Origin: Natrinema pallidum DSM 3751
GTDB taxonomy: Archaea; Halobacteriota; Halobacteria; Halobacteriales; Natrialbaceae
DNA length: 40,455 bases
Assembly (NCBI RefSeq): GCF_000337615.1
Contig: NZ_AOII01000069.1
Coordinates: 23,332-63,786 of the forward strand
Reading direction: 5' to 3'
Below are positions 1 to 6,894 of this stretch, piece by piece; positions within the stretch are counted from its first letter, which is position 1, and the number at the start of each line of letters is the position of its first letter. Below the pieces are notes generated by a model. That model saw only the letters and a list, made by a program, of their open reading frames with translations. It was not told where the DNA came from and did no database searches. The position numbers and the translations under genes are program-made.

Positions 1-15
1 TGAGAGATATATAAA

Positions 16-750
16 TCAAATAGAGGGTGCTGTTTTCAGCCGTCTCAGTGGCTCAGCCAGGAACTCTATGGGGGTAAACACATGCGTTTCGAGTTTCGAG
101 GAGGCCGTGTAACTCTCGGAGTTCGACTGCACCGAGACGGTCGCAGTAGTAGAATTATCGCCATTCGAGTCGGCGGTATCGTCCGTTTCAACCGACTTGA
201 CGTCTTTGTCAGGGGAAAGCAGCGTCGGGAGCAGCCAGAATCCCCGTTTCGATTGGCTTGGTGTTTCGCCGGACGTTTCAAGCAGTTCGACATCTAGCTC
301 GTACCGGTCGACGTTCTCGTCCGGTTCGAGCGTAACCGTGGTCGTTTCGATCCAACCACCTCGAACCGAGCCCTGCAGTTGAACTCCGTTGTTCACGCGG
401 TCTACGGTCGTCTCTCCTCTCGGAACGACCGGCTCGAAGGTTCGAACTGGAACCGAGTACCGACCGGTTTCGGCCGTCGAGTCCCGCTCGCGCTCGACCT
501 TGACGTGGACTCGATCCCCATCGCGGTCGACGACCTCGTTGCGAACCGTATACTCGACTTCCAGTTCATCTGCCCGTTTCCGGCGGACTTCATACGTTGC
601 GTACGTGCCCGGTTGGATCGGACTTTCAGAAGTTGCAGCGGTGACTGAGGTACTTGCCGTGATGACGGCACCAGCACATCCAAGCCGTTTCAGCACCTTG
701 CGTCGGTTAGTCCTGTACGATCGATCTGGAGCGGAATTGGAGTTGGCCAT
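16..750 (-). CDS. Tat-exported hypothetical protein
   Basis: The predicted 244-residue product opens with a twin-arginine export signal: RR at about residues 16-17, a short hydrophobic stretch and an Ala-rich end near residue 39. It should therefore leave the cell folded. The mature part is rich in Glu, Asp, Thr and Ser, reads like beta-strand sequence, and has a low-complexity Asp/Ser/Asn/Thr stretch near residues 185-205. I recognise no family. I chose the ATG at 750 because a GAGGTGGT Shine-Dalgarno-like sequence lies just upstream at about 755-762; a TTG at 765 in the same frame is less likely. Base composition is lower in GC than the metabolic genes, and the promoter region (766-889) is AT-rich. 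This may be a recently acquired or fast-evolving surface protein, which is inference. Confidence 0.6.
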   Translation of the reverse strand: MANSNSAPDRSYRTNRRKVLKRLGCAGAVITASTSVTAATSESPIQPGTYATYEVRRKRADELEVEYTVRNEVVDRDGDRVHVKVERERDSTAETGRYSVPVRTFEPVVPRGETTVDRVNNGVQLQGSVRGGWIETTTVTLEPDENVDRYELDVELLETSGETPSQSKRGFWLLPTLLSPDKDVKSVETDDTADSNGDNSTTATVSVQSNSESYTASSKLETHVFTPIEFLAEPLRRLKTAPSI

Positions 751-889
751 CAATGACCACCTCAATACGAATGTATCCTTCCTACACTATGTTACTTTCT
801 AACTAATAAAGATAGAATGTTTTATTTTTATGCGTGTCATACTATATGTAGAACTGCCTTTATTTTGGTGAGCGAGATGCCGCAATTCG

Positions 890-2536
890 TCAGACGGCCT
901 TTCGGAACGCACTTTCCACGTGGTCGGCGGCCTTCAGCGCCAGCGCCGCGATCGTCAGCGTCGGGTTCATCGCCCCGCCGGTCGGGAAAACGCTGCTCGA
1001 GGCGATCCAGCAGTTCTCGAGGTCGTGCGTTCGCAGGTCGGGGCCGACGACGCTCTCGGTCGGCTCCGACCCCATCCGGGTCGTCCCCATGTGGTGATAG
1101 GCCGGCCCCGTCCCCTCGGGGCCGACCTGCCAGGTGATCTCCGCACCGAGTTCGTCGAGGATTCGTTCCTGAATCTCGTTGACGCGCTCGATCGTCTCGA
1201 GCGCGCGGTCGCCCACGGTCCAGTGGACGTCGGGCACCGGGTTCCCGTGATCGTCGGTCGTCGAGGGATCGAGCCCGACGTAGCTGTCCTCGCGGGGGAG
1301 CTGTTCGACGAGCCCGCCCATCCCGATGTGGGTGCCGTAGTCCGAGCGGAGCCGCGCGAGCAGGTCGTCGCCCCAGTCGTCGCCGGTCAGCGCCAACTCA
1401 ACGGGCGAGGGGCCGTCGTAGTTGAAGAACTCGAGCTTGAACGGGGCCTGTTCGGCGTCGGCCTCGTCGTAGAACTGGTGGGACTCGCTGGTCAGGAAGC
1501 CGACGTGGTTCTGCCGGGTGGGTTCATCGAGGACCCCGCCGGTGCCCGCGAAGAGGTGGTCCATGAAGTACCGTCCGACGAGCCCGCTCGAGTTGGCCAG
1601 CCCGTCGGGATAGTGGCTCGACTCCGAAAGCAAGAGCAGTCGGGGCGTCTCGACGCCGCCGCAGGCGATGACGAAGGCGTCGGCCGACTGACGGTAGCGG
1701 TCGCCGTCGGGCGTCGCGTAGACGGCCGCCTCGAGCGCGTCGGGGCCGTGTTCGAGTCGCTGGACCGGCGCGCGATCGATCACCGTCGCGCCCTTCCGCT
1801 CGGCGCGCTCGACGTGGACCGTCGCGTCGTACTTCGCGCCCGAGGGACAGACCGGCTGGCAGGTCCCGTAGCCGACGCAGGCGCTGCGGTCGTCGTACCC
1901 CTCCGAATTGCGGGCGTTGGGCACCGAGTGCATCGCGATCTCGAGGTCGTCGCAGGCCTCGGCGAACAGCGAATCGCTGTAGGAGGGTGGGAAGGCCGGC
2001 ATCGGATGGGGCTCCTCCCGGGGCGGCGCGAAGGGATTGTCGTCGGCCCCTGCCACGCCCAGTTCCCGCTCGGCCGCGGCGTAGTAGGGCCGCAGGTCCG
2101 CGTAGTCGATCGGCCAGTCGGCCCCGACGCCGCGGGCGCTTTCGGAAGCGAAGTCGTCCTCGTGGAGCCGCATCACCATCCCCTGCCAGTGCAGTGTCGA
2201 GCCGCCGACGCCGCGGGCGCGGGCGTGGTTCAGCGGGTAGAAGCGCTCGCCGGTGGACTCGTAGGCATCCCGCTCCGGATCGCCATCCCAGACGTCCGGG
2301 CGGTCGTAGGCGGGCCGGATCGCACGTTCCTGTCTGGCGAGCCGATCGTCGGGATCGAACCGCGGCCCGGCCTCGAGAACGACGACCTCACGGCCGGCCC
2401 CGGCGAGGCGGTCCGCGACGATCCCGCCCGCCGGCCCCGCACCGATAACACAGACGTCGGCGTCTTCGACCGGCGTTCGGTCGACGTCGTCGGTCACCGG
2501 CGACGCCGAACCGGCCGGCGGACGGTCCCAACTCAC
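890..2536 (-). CDS. GMC-family FAD oxidoreductase (gluconate-dehydrogenase-like large subunit)
   Basis: This 548-residue flavoprotein carries the N-terminal FAD dinucleotide fold (GAGPAG at about residues 32-37, followed by VVVLEAG) and the GMC C-terminal signature (HHMGTTRMG, then NPTLTIAALALKAA). A Cys-rich stretch near residue 220 (CVGYGTCQPVCPSGAKYD) is typical of the gluconate 2-dehydrogenase / sugar dehydrogenase branch. The enzyme likely oxidises a sugar, sugar acid or alcohol and passes electrons to the respiratory chain; the substrate cannot be read from sequence. It starts with GTG at 2536, overlapping the stop of the upstream subunit by 4 bases, so the two are translationally coupled. 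It has no signal peptide and may be carried across the membrane by its Tat-signalled partner, as known for related dehydrogenases. Confidence 0.88.
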   Translation of the reverse strand: MSWDRPPAGSASPVTDDVDRTPVEDADVCVIGAGPAGGIVADRLAGAGREVVVLEAGPRFDPDDRLARQERAIRPAYDRPDVWDGDPERDAYESTGERFYPLNHARARGVGGSTLHWQGMVMRLHEDDFASESARGVGADWPIDYADLRPYYAAAERELGVAGADDNPFAPPREEPHPMPAFPPSYSDSLFAEACDDLEIAMHSVPNARNSEGYDDRSACVGYGTCQPVCPSGAKYDATVHVERAERKGATVIDRAPVQRLEHGPDALEAAVYATPDGDRYRQSADAFVIACGGVETPRLLLLSESSHYPDGLANSSGLVGRYFMDHLFAGTGGVLDEPTRQNHVGFLTSESHQFYDEADAEQAPFKLEFFNYDGPSPVELALTGDDWGDDLLARLRSDYGTHIGMGGLVEQLPREDSYVGLDPSTTDDHGNPVPDVHWTVGDRALETIERVNEIQERILDELGAEITWQVGPEGTGPAYHHMGTTRMGSEPTESVVGPDLRTHDLENCWIASSSVFPTGGAMNPTLTIAALALKAADHVESAFRKAV

Positions 2537-3051
2537 GCGTTCGGCCCCCGCTGATAGGTCCCGATCCCGCCCGCGTGGCCCTGCGGGTTCTCGAGGCCGA
2601 CCAGTTCGCCGCCGGTCGGCGAAGCGTACAGCGCCAGCAGGAGATCGTTGACGACGTAGTACCGGACCCGTTCGCTCGCCGTTCCCGACGGGTCCTCGTC
2701 GGCGTCGTCGGCCCCCACGTTCCGCAGTACCTGCTCGCGGTCGCCGACCGACAGCGCCGCGAACTCGGCGTCGTACCAGACTCGTGCGTTTCCGTCCAGT
2801 TCCGCCACCGCCTCTTCGAGCCCCGCGACGTGGGCCCGGTCCGCGAGCCGTCCCTCGAGGAAGGCCGTGACGAACGGTTCGATCCCGGACACCTCGCTCG
2901 GGTAGACGACTTCGGCGGCCGCGACCAGCGTCTCGCGGAGCCGATCGGTATCGACCGGCTCCGAGCCGGGCGGGGCGACACAGCCCGCCAACGTCCCCCC
3001 GAGGCCGAGCGCAGACAGCGCGGCGACCGCGTCTCGCCTCGTCAGTTCCAT
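2533..3051 (-). CDS. Gluconate 2-dehydrogenase subunit 3-like Tat lipoprotein
   Basis: The 172-residue product starts with a Tat signal (LTRRDAV, RR at 5-6) and a lipobox (TLAGC, Cys24), so it is predicted to be exported folded and lipid-anchored on the outer face of the membrane. The rest matches the small helical gamma subunit that accompanies GMC dehydrogenases of the gluconate 2-dehydrogenase type: an early VVYPSEVSGIEPFV segment and a C-terminal LYASPTGGELVGLENPQGHAGG segment. It is the first gene of the operon and overlaps the GMC gene by GTGA. Family knowledge says this subunit supplies the export signal and membrane anchoring; no cytochrome c subunit is visible nearby. Expression may respond to metal, given the operator-like repeat just upstream. 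Confidence 0.82.
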   Translation of the reverse strand: MELTRRDAVAALSALGLGGTLAGCVAPPGSEPVDTDRLRETLVAAAEVVYPSEVSGIEPFVTAFLEGRLADRAHVAGLEEAVAELDGNARVWYDAEFAALSVGDREQVLRNVGADDADEDPSGTASERVRYYVVNDLLLALYASPTGGELVGLENPQGHAGGIGTYQRGPNA

Positions 3052-3060
3052 GTGGACGGA

Positions 3061-3084
3061 TTAGGCAGACCTAAACCATATATG
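3061..3084 (-). promoter_or_regulatory. TATA box and DtxR-like inverted repeat for the GMC operon
   Basis: Reading the minus strand toward the ATG at 3051, a TATA-like element (ATATATG, 3078-3084) is followed at once by a perfect inverted repeat: TTAGG (3061-3065), a 4-base spacer, and CCTAA (3070-3074). The repeat sits between the TATA box and the expected transcription start, a classic repressor position. The half-site matches the TTAGG/CCTAA core bound by DtxR/IdeR/SirR-type metal regulators. That assignment is inferred from similarity to the consensus. Confidence 0.5.
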
Positions 3085-3100
3085 CGTTGGAACGGGACGG

Positions 3101-3853
3101 TCAGGCAGTCTCGAGCGGGTCGATCAGCGATGACTCGTCCGTTGCCGGATCGTTGACCGCCGTCGAGACCGGATACGCCCGCATCTCGTCGGCCGGATAC
3201 GGCTCGAGGACCGCCCGGCCGGCCTCGCCCGATAGCCACCGCCGTTCGGCGTCGGGGTCGAGGATCACTGCCATCCGATGATGGAGGTCCGAAATGAGGG
3301 TGTTGGGCTCGGTCGTGATGATCGTAAACGTCTCGAGTGGGCCGCGTTCGCTCCCGTCGTCGACGCCGCCCCCGAAGGCGTCGAGTCCCGTCTGGGTCGT
3401 CTCCGGTTCCCAGCGCTCCCACAATCCTGCCATCGCGAACACCCGTTCGTCCTCGAAGGTGACCCGATAGGGACGTTTCCCATCGTCAGTCTCGACCCAC
3501 TCGTAGAACCCGTCCGCGGGAACGAGACACCGACCCGCCGAAGGCGTGTCGAGCGCTCGCTCGTTCGACTCGCGAGTACACCGCCGTCCCTCATAGGCCT
3601 CCCGAAAGCTCGGCTTCTCGTCGACGGACTCGGCCCGCGCATTGATCAGCCCGCCGCTGTCGTCGTCGGCCCACGACGGGACCAGCCCCCACTCGAGTCG
3701 CTGGAACGTCGCCGGCTCCGCGTCCGTGATCACCGGAAGGTCCTGTCCCGGAGCCATGTTGTACCGCGTCGTGAACTCCGCGTCCCGAAACCGGGCGTCG
3801 AACCGCGCCTCGAGGGCGTCTTCCTCAGCGACGAGCGTATAGCGTCCGCACAT
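3101..3853 (-). CDS. SRAP-domain protein (HMCES/YedK-like abasic-site crosslinker)
   Basis: This 250-residue protein belongs to the SOS-response-associated peptidase family, which shields abasic sites in single-stranded DNA by forming a covalent thiazolidine link through Cys2. All expected residues are visible: the M-C-G-R start (Cys2), the Asn of GGLINARAES (N71), the Glu of ADGFYEW (E118) and the His of DLHHRM (H192). The start is fixed at ATG 3853 because Cys2 must be exposed after Met removal; the frame stays open upstream but would bury it. Two insertions stand out against the usual family length of about 220: roughly 17 residues between REAYEGRRC and CLVPADGF (residues 92-109), ending in a repeated GRC, and a Gly/Asp-rich stretch around 151-173. 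Confidence 0.9.
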   Translation of the reverse strand: MCGRYTLVAEEDALEARFDARFRDAEFTTRYNMAPGQDLPVITDAEPATFQRLEWGLVPSWADDDSGGLINARAESVDEKPSFREAYEGRRCTRESNERALDTPSAGRCLVPADGFYEWVETDDGKRPYRVTFEDERVFAMAGLWERWEPETTQTGLDAFGGGVDDGSERGPLETFTIITTEPNTLISDLHHRMAVILDPDAERRWLSGEAGRAVLEPYPADEMRAYPVSTAVNDPATDESSLIDPLETA

Positions 3854-3989
3854 ACTCGACCGTCGGGCGGCCAGCACAAAGGAACGTCCGGTCGCGGTCG
3901 TCCGGACCGGCCGGGGCTGCCGACGGCTCGAGGAGACCCATCGCTCGCCCACGCGAAATACCGGTTCGGACGACACCCACACACAGTAG

Positions 3990-4187
3990 TATGACGCGCT
4001 TACCTCGAGTCGAGCGACCGGTACGGACCTCGTTACGATACCCGATCCAGGTGACGTTCCCGTCGGGGTCATCGTGGACGACCGGTACGAACTGGTGGTG
4101 TGTCACTACGGCCGGCCGAAACTCGGCGATCCGGATGGCCCCCGCTGCTGGATCGCGGCCGACCCCCCTGTCGACCGCGAGCGGTAA
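3990..4187 (+). pseudogene. Coding-like stretch without a start codon, probably a frameshifted small gene
   Basis: The frame open from 3990 to the TAA at 4185-4187 reads as ordinary haloarchaeal protein with GC-rich third positions, including the segments VGVIVDDRYELVVCHYGRP and GDPDGPRCWIAADPP. It has no ATG. An upstream TAG closes the frame at 3987, and the only usable start is GTG 4068, which would give just 39 residues. An ATG at 3991 lies one frame away with TATA-like bases about 30 bp upstream, so loss of a base near 4016-4020 would account for the arrangement. I do not recognise the family. The opposite strand also has an open frame here, which I judge the weaker candidate. Confidence 0.35.
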
Positions 4188-4253
4188 CACGCTCTTCCGT
4201 ACCTTCCCCTTCGAACGCGATCGGCGACCTGTCGCTCACGACGCTGTTCGCGA

Positions 4254-4281
4254 CGAAAAACGCCAGGACAGGGATTTGAAC
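4254..4281 (-). repeat. Orphan copy of the tRNA-Ser 3' end (att-like direct repeat)
   Basis: Bases 4261-4281 repeat the terminal 21 bases of the tRNA-Ser gene at 4411-4431 exactly and in the same orientation. The identity continues a few bases past the tRNA end apart from one extra A (4254-4260 versus 4405-4410). Integrases of archaeal viruses and islands commonly recombine at tRNA 3' ends and leave this kind of duplicate, so the repeat is best read as an attachment site. Neither integrase nor cargo remains between the copies. Confidence 0.7.
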
Positions 4282-4404
4282 AGTTGCGAGACGATCGGCC
4301 TCACTCCGTTCGGCCGCTGCGACTCGCGTGTTCGAATCCCGTGTGTCGTTTCGTGGGTTTTGATTACTCGCGACGCTACGCGTCGCTCGTAGCAAATAAA
4401 ATCA
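4282..4404. other. Remnant DNA between two att-like repeats
   Basis: These 123 bases separate the two copies of the tRNA-Ser 3' end. They hold a short hairpin (GCGACG and CGTCGC arms around 4369-4384), an AT-rich stretch next to the intact tRNA and a T-loop-like string near 4331. No gene is present. The piece looks like the fused ends of an integrated element whose interior has been deleted. Confidence 0.45.
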
Positions 4405-4410
4405 CGAAAA

Positions 4411-4491
4411 CGCCAGGACAGGGATTTGAACCCTGAATCCCAAAGGGAACACGCTTTCCAGGCGTGCGCCTTACCGTTCGGCCATCCTGGC
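4411..4491 (-). tRNA. tRNA-Ser (anticodon GGA)
   Basis: On the minus strand the gene folds as a class II tRNA of 81 bases. The acceptor stem GCCAGGA (4491-4485) pairs with TCCTGGC (4418-4412), followed by discriminator G at 4411. The anticodon stem is CACGC/GCGTG around the loop CTGGAAA, giving anticodon GGA (codons UCC/UCU). A long variable arm follows, and the T arm contains GGTTCAAATCC. No CCA is encoded and no intron is seen. Its 3' end is duplicated at 4254-4281, so it has probably served as an integration target. Confidence 0.95.
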
Positions 4492-4518
4492 TCGGATTGT
4501 CCTAACCGCGTCTGTCGT

Positions 4519-4782
4519 TTAACCCTTACGAGATCCGTTTCCCGTCCCGCGGTCGGCTGCCCACGCGGCGAGTCGCGGCTCGAGCACGTATGCTCCGGTT
4601 CCCGCACCGAAGCCGACCAGCAGTGCGAGCCCCAGCGCTCGCGTGATCGTCACGAGCGGCTCGACGAGCAGGGCGTAGCCCTGGACGAGCACCAGAAACG
4701 ACAGGCAGCCGATGACGCCCCACAGGGCGACGGATTTGGCCCGGGGATCGAGTCCCATCTTCCCGGCGGGATAGCCGCTCAC
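4519..4782 (-). CDS. Small two-helix membrane protein
   Basis: The product has about 87 residues if it starts at GTG 4782, or 79 if it starts at ATG 4758. Two hydrophobic helices are visible (ALWGVIGCLSFLVLVQGYALL and the following ALGLALLVGFGAGTGAYVL), then a short charged tail ending in GTGNGSRKG. I prefer the GTG because it lies 7 bp after the ridA stop with a GTGAGGG ribosome-binding-like sequence in the overlap region; the ATG remains possible. The gene appears to be the second in an operon with ridA. I do not recognise a named family and can give no function beyond membrane location. Confidence 0.6.
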   Translation of the reverse strand: MSGYPAGKMGLDPRAKSVALWGVIGCLSFLVLVQGYALLVEPLVTITRALGLALLVGFGAGTGAYVLEPRLAAWAADRGTGNGSRKG

Positions 4783-4789
4783 GTCGCCC

Positions 4790-5176
4790 TCACTCGTCTT
4801 CGACGGACGCGATGGCTTCGATCTCGACGCCGACGCCCTTCGGGAGCGCGGCGACCTCGACGGCGCTGCGGGCCGGCGGCTGGTCATCGAAGTAGTCGGC
4901 GTAGGCCTCGTTCATCGCCTCGAAGTCGTCGATATCGCCGAGGAAGACGGTCACTTTGAGAACGTCCTCGTAGCTCGCACCCGCTTCGTCGAGGACGGCG
5001 TCGAGGTTGTAGAGGGCCTGCTCGGTCTGGGTTGCGATCGGTTCGTCGTCGAGCAACTCGCCGTCGGCGGTCATGGGAATCTGACCGGCGGTGAAGACAA
5101 GCGAGTCGTTACTGGTCGCCTGACTGTACGCACCGACTGCAGCAGGAGCATCGTCAGTTTCGATGATTCGTTTCAT
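4790..5176 (-). CDS. ridA: RidA-family enamine/imine deaminase
   Basis: The 128-residue product matches the trimeric RidA (YjgF/YER057c/UK114) family over its full length. Key residues are the AYSQA motif near the N terminus, TAGQIP at 29-34, the substrate-binding Arg of PPARSAVEV (R103) and a conserved C-terminal Glu (E120 in VGVEIEAIA). RidA hydrolyses reactive 2-aminoacrylate and enamine intermediates released by PLP enzymes. Threonine ammonia-lyase, which makes the enamine of 2-ketobutyrate, is encoded immediately upstream on the same strand, so the pairing is functionally coherent. ATG 5176 was chosen because the family begins at MKRIIET; the 30 upstream in-frame codons are not family-like. 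Confidence 0.93.
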   Translation of the reverse strand: MKRIIETDDAPAAVGAYSQATSNDSLVFTAGQIPMTADGELLDDEPIATQTEQALYNLDAVLDEAGASYEDVLKVTVFLGDIDDFEAMNEAYADYFDDQPPARSAVEVAALPKGVGVEIEAIASVEDE

Positions 5177-5266
5177 ACTCGGAGCTTCACACCGAGGTGG
5201 CATAAAAGCGGGCGAAGTCACATTCCCGCCGGTCGGAAAACGGGACGTGTCGCCACCCAGCCACAC

Positions 5267-6478
5267 TCAGGCGAGCACGTCGACCGGGTACCCCGAATCC
5301 CGCAGATCGGCAAGGAAGTTATCGACGTGATCGGGGCCGCGCATCTCGAGTTCGATCTCGACTTCGGTGTCGTTCATCTCGACCTCTCGCGAGGTCCGGT
5401 CGTGGTGGATCGCGTAGATGTTGGCCTGGTGGGCGGTAAAGACGTCCAGGAGGTCCTCGAGCGCGCCCGGCTGATCCTTCAGCACGGTCCGGATCTTCAG
5501 GTAGCGGCCCGTCTCGACGAGACCGCGAACGATGACGTTCGTCAGCGTGTTGAGGTCGATGTTCCCGCCACAGAGCGCGGGGACGATCGTCTCGTCCGCG
5601 TCGTACTGGAACTTCTCGAAGAGAACGGCGGCGAGCGGGACCGCGCCAGCCCCTTCGACGACGGTCTTCGACCGCTCGAGCAGGTAGACCAGGGCGACGG
5701 CGATCTCGGGATCGGAGACGGTGACGACCTCGTCGACGTACTCCTGGATGTGCGGGAACGTCCGCTCGCCGACGCTACGGGTCGCGATGCCGTCGGCGAT
5801 GGTGTCGACGCCGTCGAGGGCGATAGGCTCGCCTTTCTCGAGCGACTTCGCGACGCTCGAGGCACCATCGGCCTGGACGCCGATGACGCGTGTCTCGGGT
5901 TTCTGTTCCTTGATCGCGGTCGCGATGCCGCTGATGAGCCCGCCGCCGCCGATGGGAACGACGACCGTATCGACATCGGGGCAGTCCTCTAGGATCTCGA
6001 GGCCGATCGTCCCCTGCCCGGCCATGACGTACTCGTCGTCGAACGCGTGGACGTACGTTCGGTCCTCCGCGCGTTCGATCTCGTGGGCGCGTTCGGCGGC
6101 TTCGTTGTAGTCCTGTCCGGAGAGGACGACCTCCGCCCCGTAGTTCTTGGTTGCCTTGACCTTCGAGATCGGCGCGTGCTCGGGCATGACGATCTTCGAG
6201 TCGACGCCGGACCGCGTGGCCGCGAGCGCGACGCCCTGTGCGTGGTTGCCCGCGCTCGCGGTGACCACGCCCGCGTCCGTCTGTGCCTCGGAGAGCGTCG
6301 CGATCCGGTTGGTCGCCCCACGGATCTTGAACGAGCCCGTACGCTGGAAGTTCTCCAGTTTGAGGTGGATATCCGCCCCGGTCATCGATGAATAGGTATG
6401 GGAGTGCTCGAGCGGCGTGTGTCGAGATGTCTCCCGGACCCGCTCGCGTGCCTCGAGAATGTCGTCGAGTTGCAGCAT
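5267..6478 (-). CDS. ilvA: Threonine ammonia-lyase (biosynthetic type with ACT domain)
   Basis: This 403-residue PLP enzyme deaminates threonine to 2-ketobutyrate, the first step toward isoleucine. The catalytic lysine lies in SFKIRGA (K51), the phosphate-binding loop is PIGGGGLISG, and the TASAGNHAQGVA segment is typical of the fold. A C-terminal ACT domain (about residue 325 onward, beginning near LKIRTVLKDQPGALEDLLDVF) suggests allosteric control by an amino acid. ATG 6478 is chosen because MLQLDDILEARERV is the usual family start; about 35 upstream codons have no family similarity. ridA lies 90 bp downstream. Serine dehydratase activity cannot be excluded. Confidence 0.93.
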   Translation of the reverse strand: MLQLDDILEARERVRETSRHTPLEHSHTYSSMTGADIHLKLENFQRTGSFKIRGATNRIATLSEAQTDAGVVTASAGNHAQGVALAATRSGVDSKIVMPEHAPISKVKATKNYGAEVVLSGQDYNEAAERAHEIERAEDRTYVHAFDDEYVMAGQGTIGLEILEDCPDVDTVVVPIGGGGLISGIATAIKEQKPETRVIGVQADGASSVAKSLEKGEPIALDGVDTIADGIATRSVGERTFPHIQEYVDEVVTVSDPEIAVALVYLLERSKTVVEGAGAVPLAAVLFEKFQYDADETIVPALCGGNIDLNTLTNVIVRGLVETGRYLKIRTVLKDQPGALEDLLDVFTAHQANIYAIHHDRTSREVEMNDTEVEIELEMRGPDHVDNFLADLRDSGYPVDVLA

Positions 6479-6894
6479 ATGCCTGTCTACTCGGCGTGGG
6501 GTGTAAGGATTACTGTCGGGGATCAGCGGTCCGGCGACGGCCCGCCGATCCGCACAGGGATGTGCCATCGACCTGGATGACACGACAGGGAATACAGGGA
6601 ATGCACGGCGTGTGACGTGCGAATAGAGAAGCGCACCGTGACCATATAAAACTCATGCACCCGGAGCGGAAGTGAAACCGCAAGCAGGCGTCGGGAAGAT
6701 GTCGTCGTCAGACGCGGGACAGACGGGCGTCATTCGAGGGGTCGGATCGAGAAATCGGCCCCGGAACGTAGCCCCTCACACGGCCCCGGAACGGCCCGGT
6801 CGCGTTCGGCGTCGTCGACGGGAGGCGATGGGACCGATCGCAGCGGTGAGACTGACGTGTCGGGACGGAAAGGGCAGCGAAACCGGGGGCAGGT
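6479..6894. other. Intergenic region between ilvA and citrate synthase
   Basis: About 416 bases hold no convincing gene. A TATA-like CCATATAAAAC at about 6641-6651 stands on the plus strand with no good ORF behind it; the open frame from 6672 runs into the citrate synthase gene antisense and has an Arg-rich, non-haloarchaeal composition. The ilvA promoter is probably the AATCCTTAC-like sequence 30-40 bases upstream of 6478 on the minus strand. Confidence 0.4.

Noticed and set aside
920-2554. Long plus-strand ORF of 544 codons opposite the GMC gene
   Set aside because: It is the antisense shadow of the GMC oxidoreductase: Arg/Val/Gly-rich, no domain motifs, while the minus strand carries clear FAD and GMC signatures.
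3825-4190. 121-codon minus-strand ORF opposite the broken small gene
   Set aside because: No recognisable motif, partly overlaps the SRAP start, and the plus-strand frame has better third-position GC bias.
4325-4345. T-loop-like string (GTTCGAATCCCG) suggesting a second tRNA
   Set aside because: No acceptor, D or anticodon arms can be folded around it; better seen as part of the att-flanked remnant.
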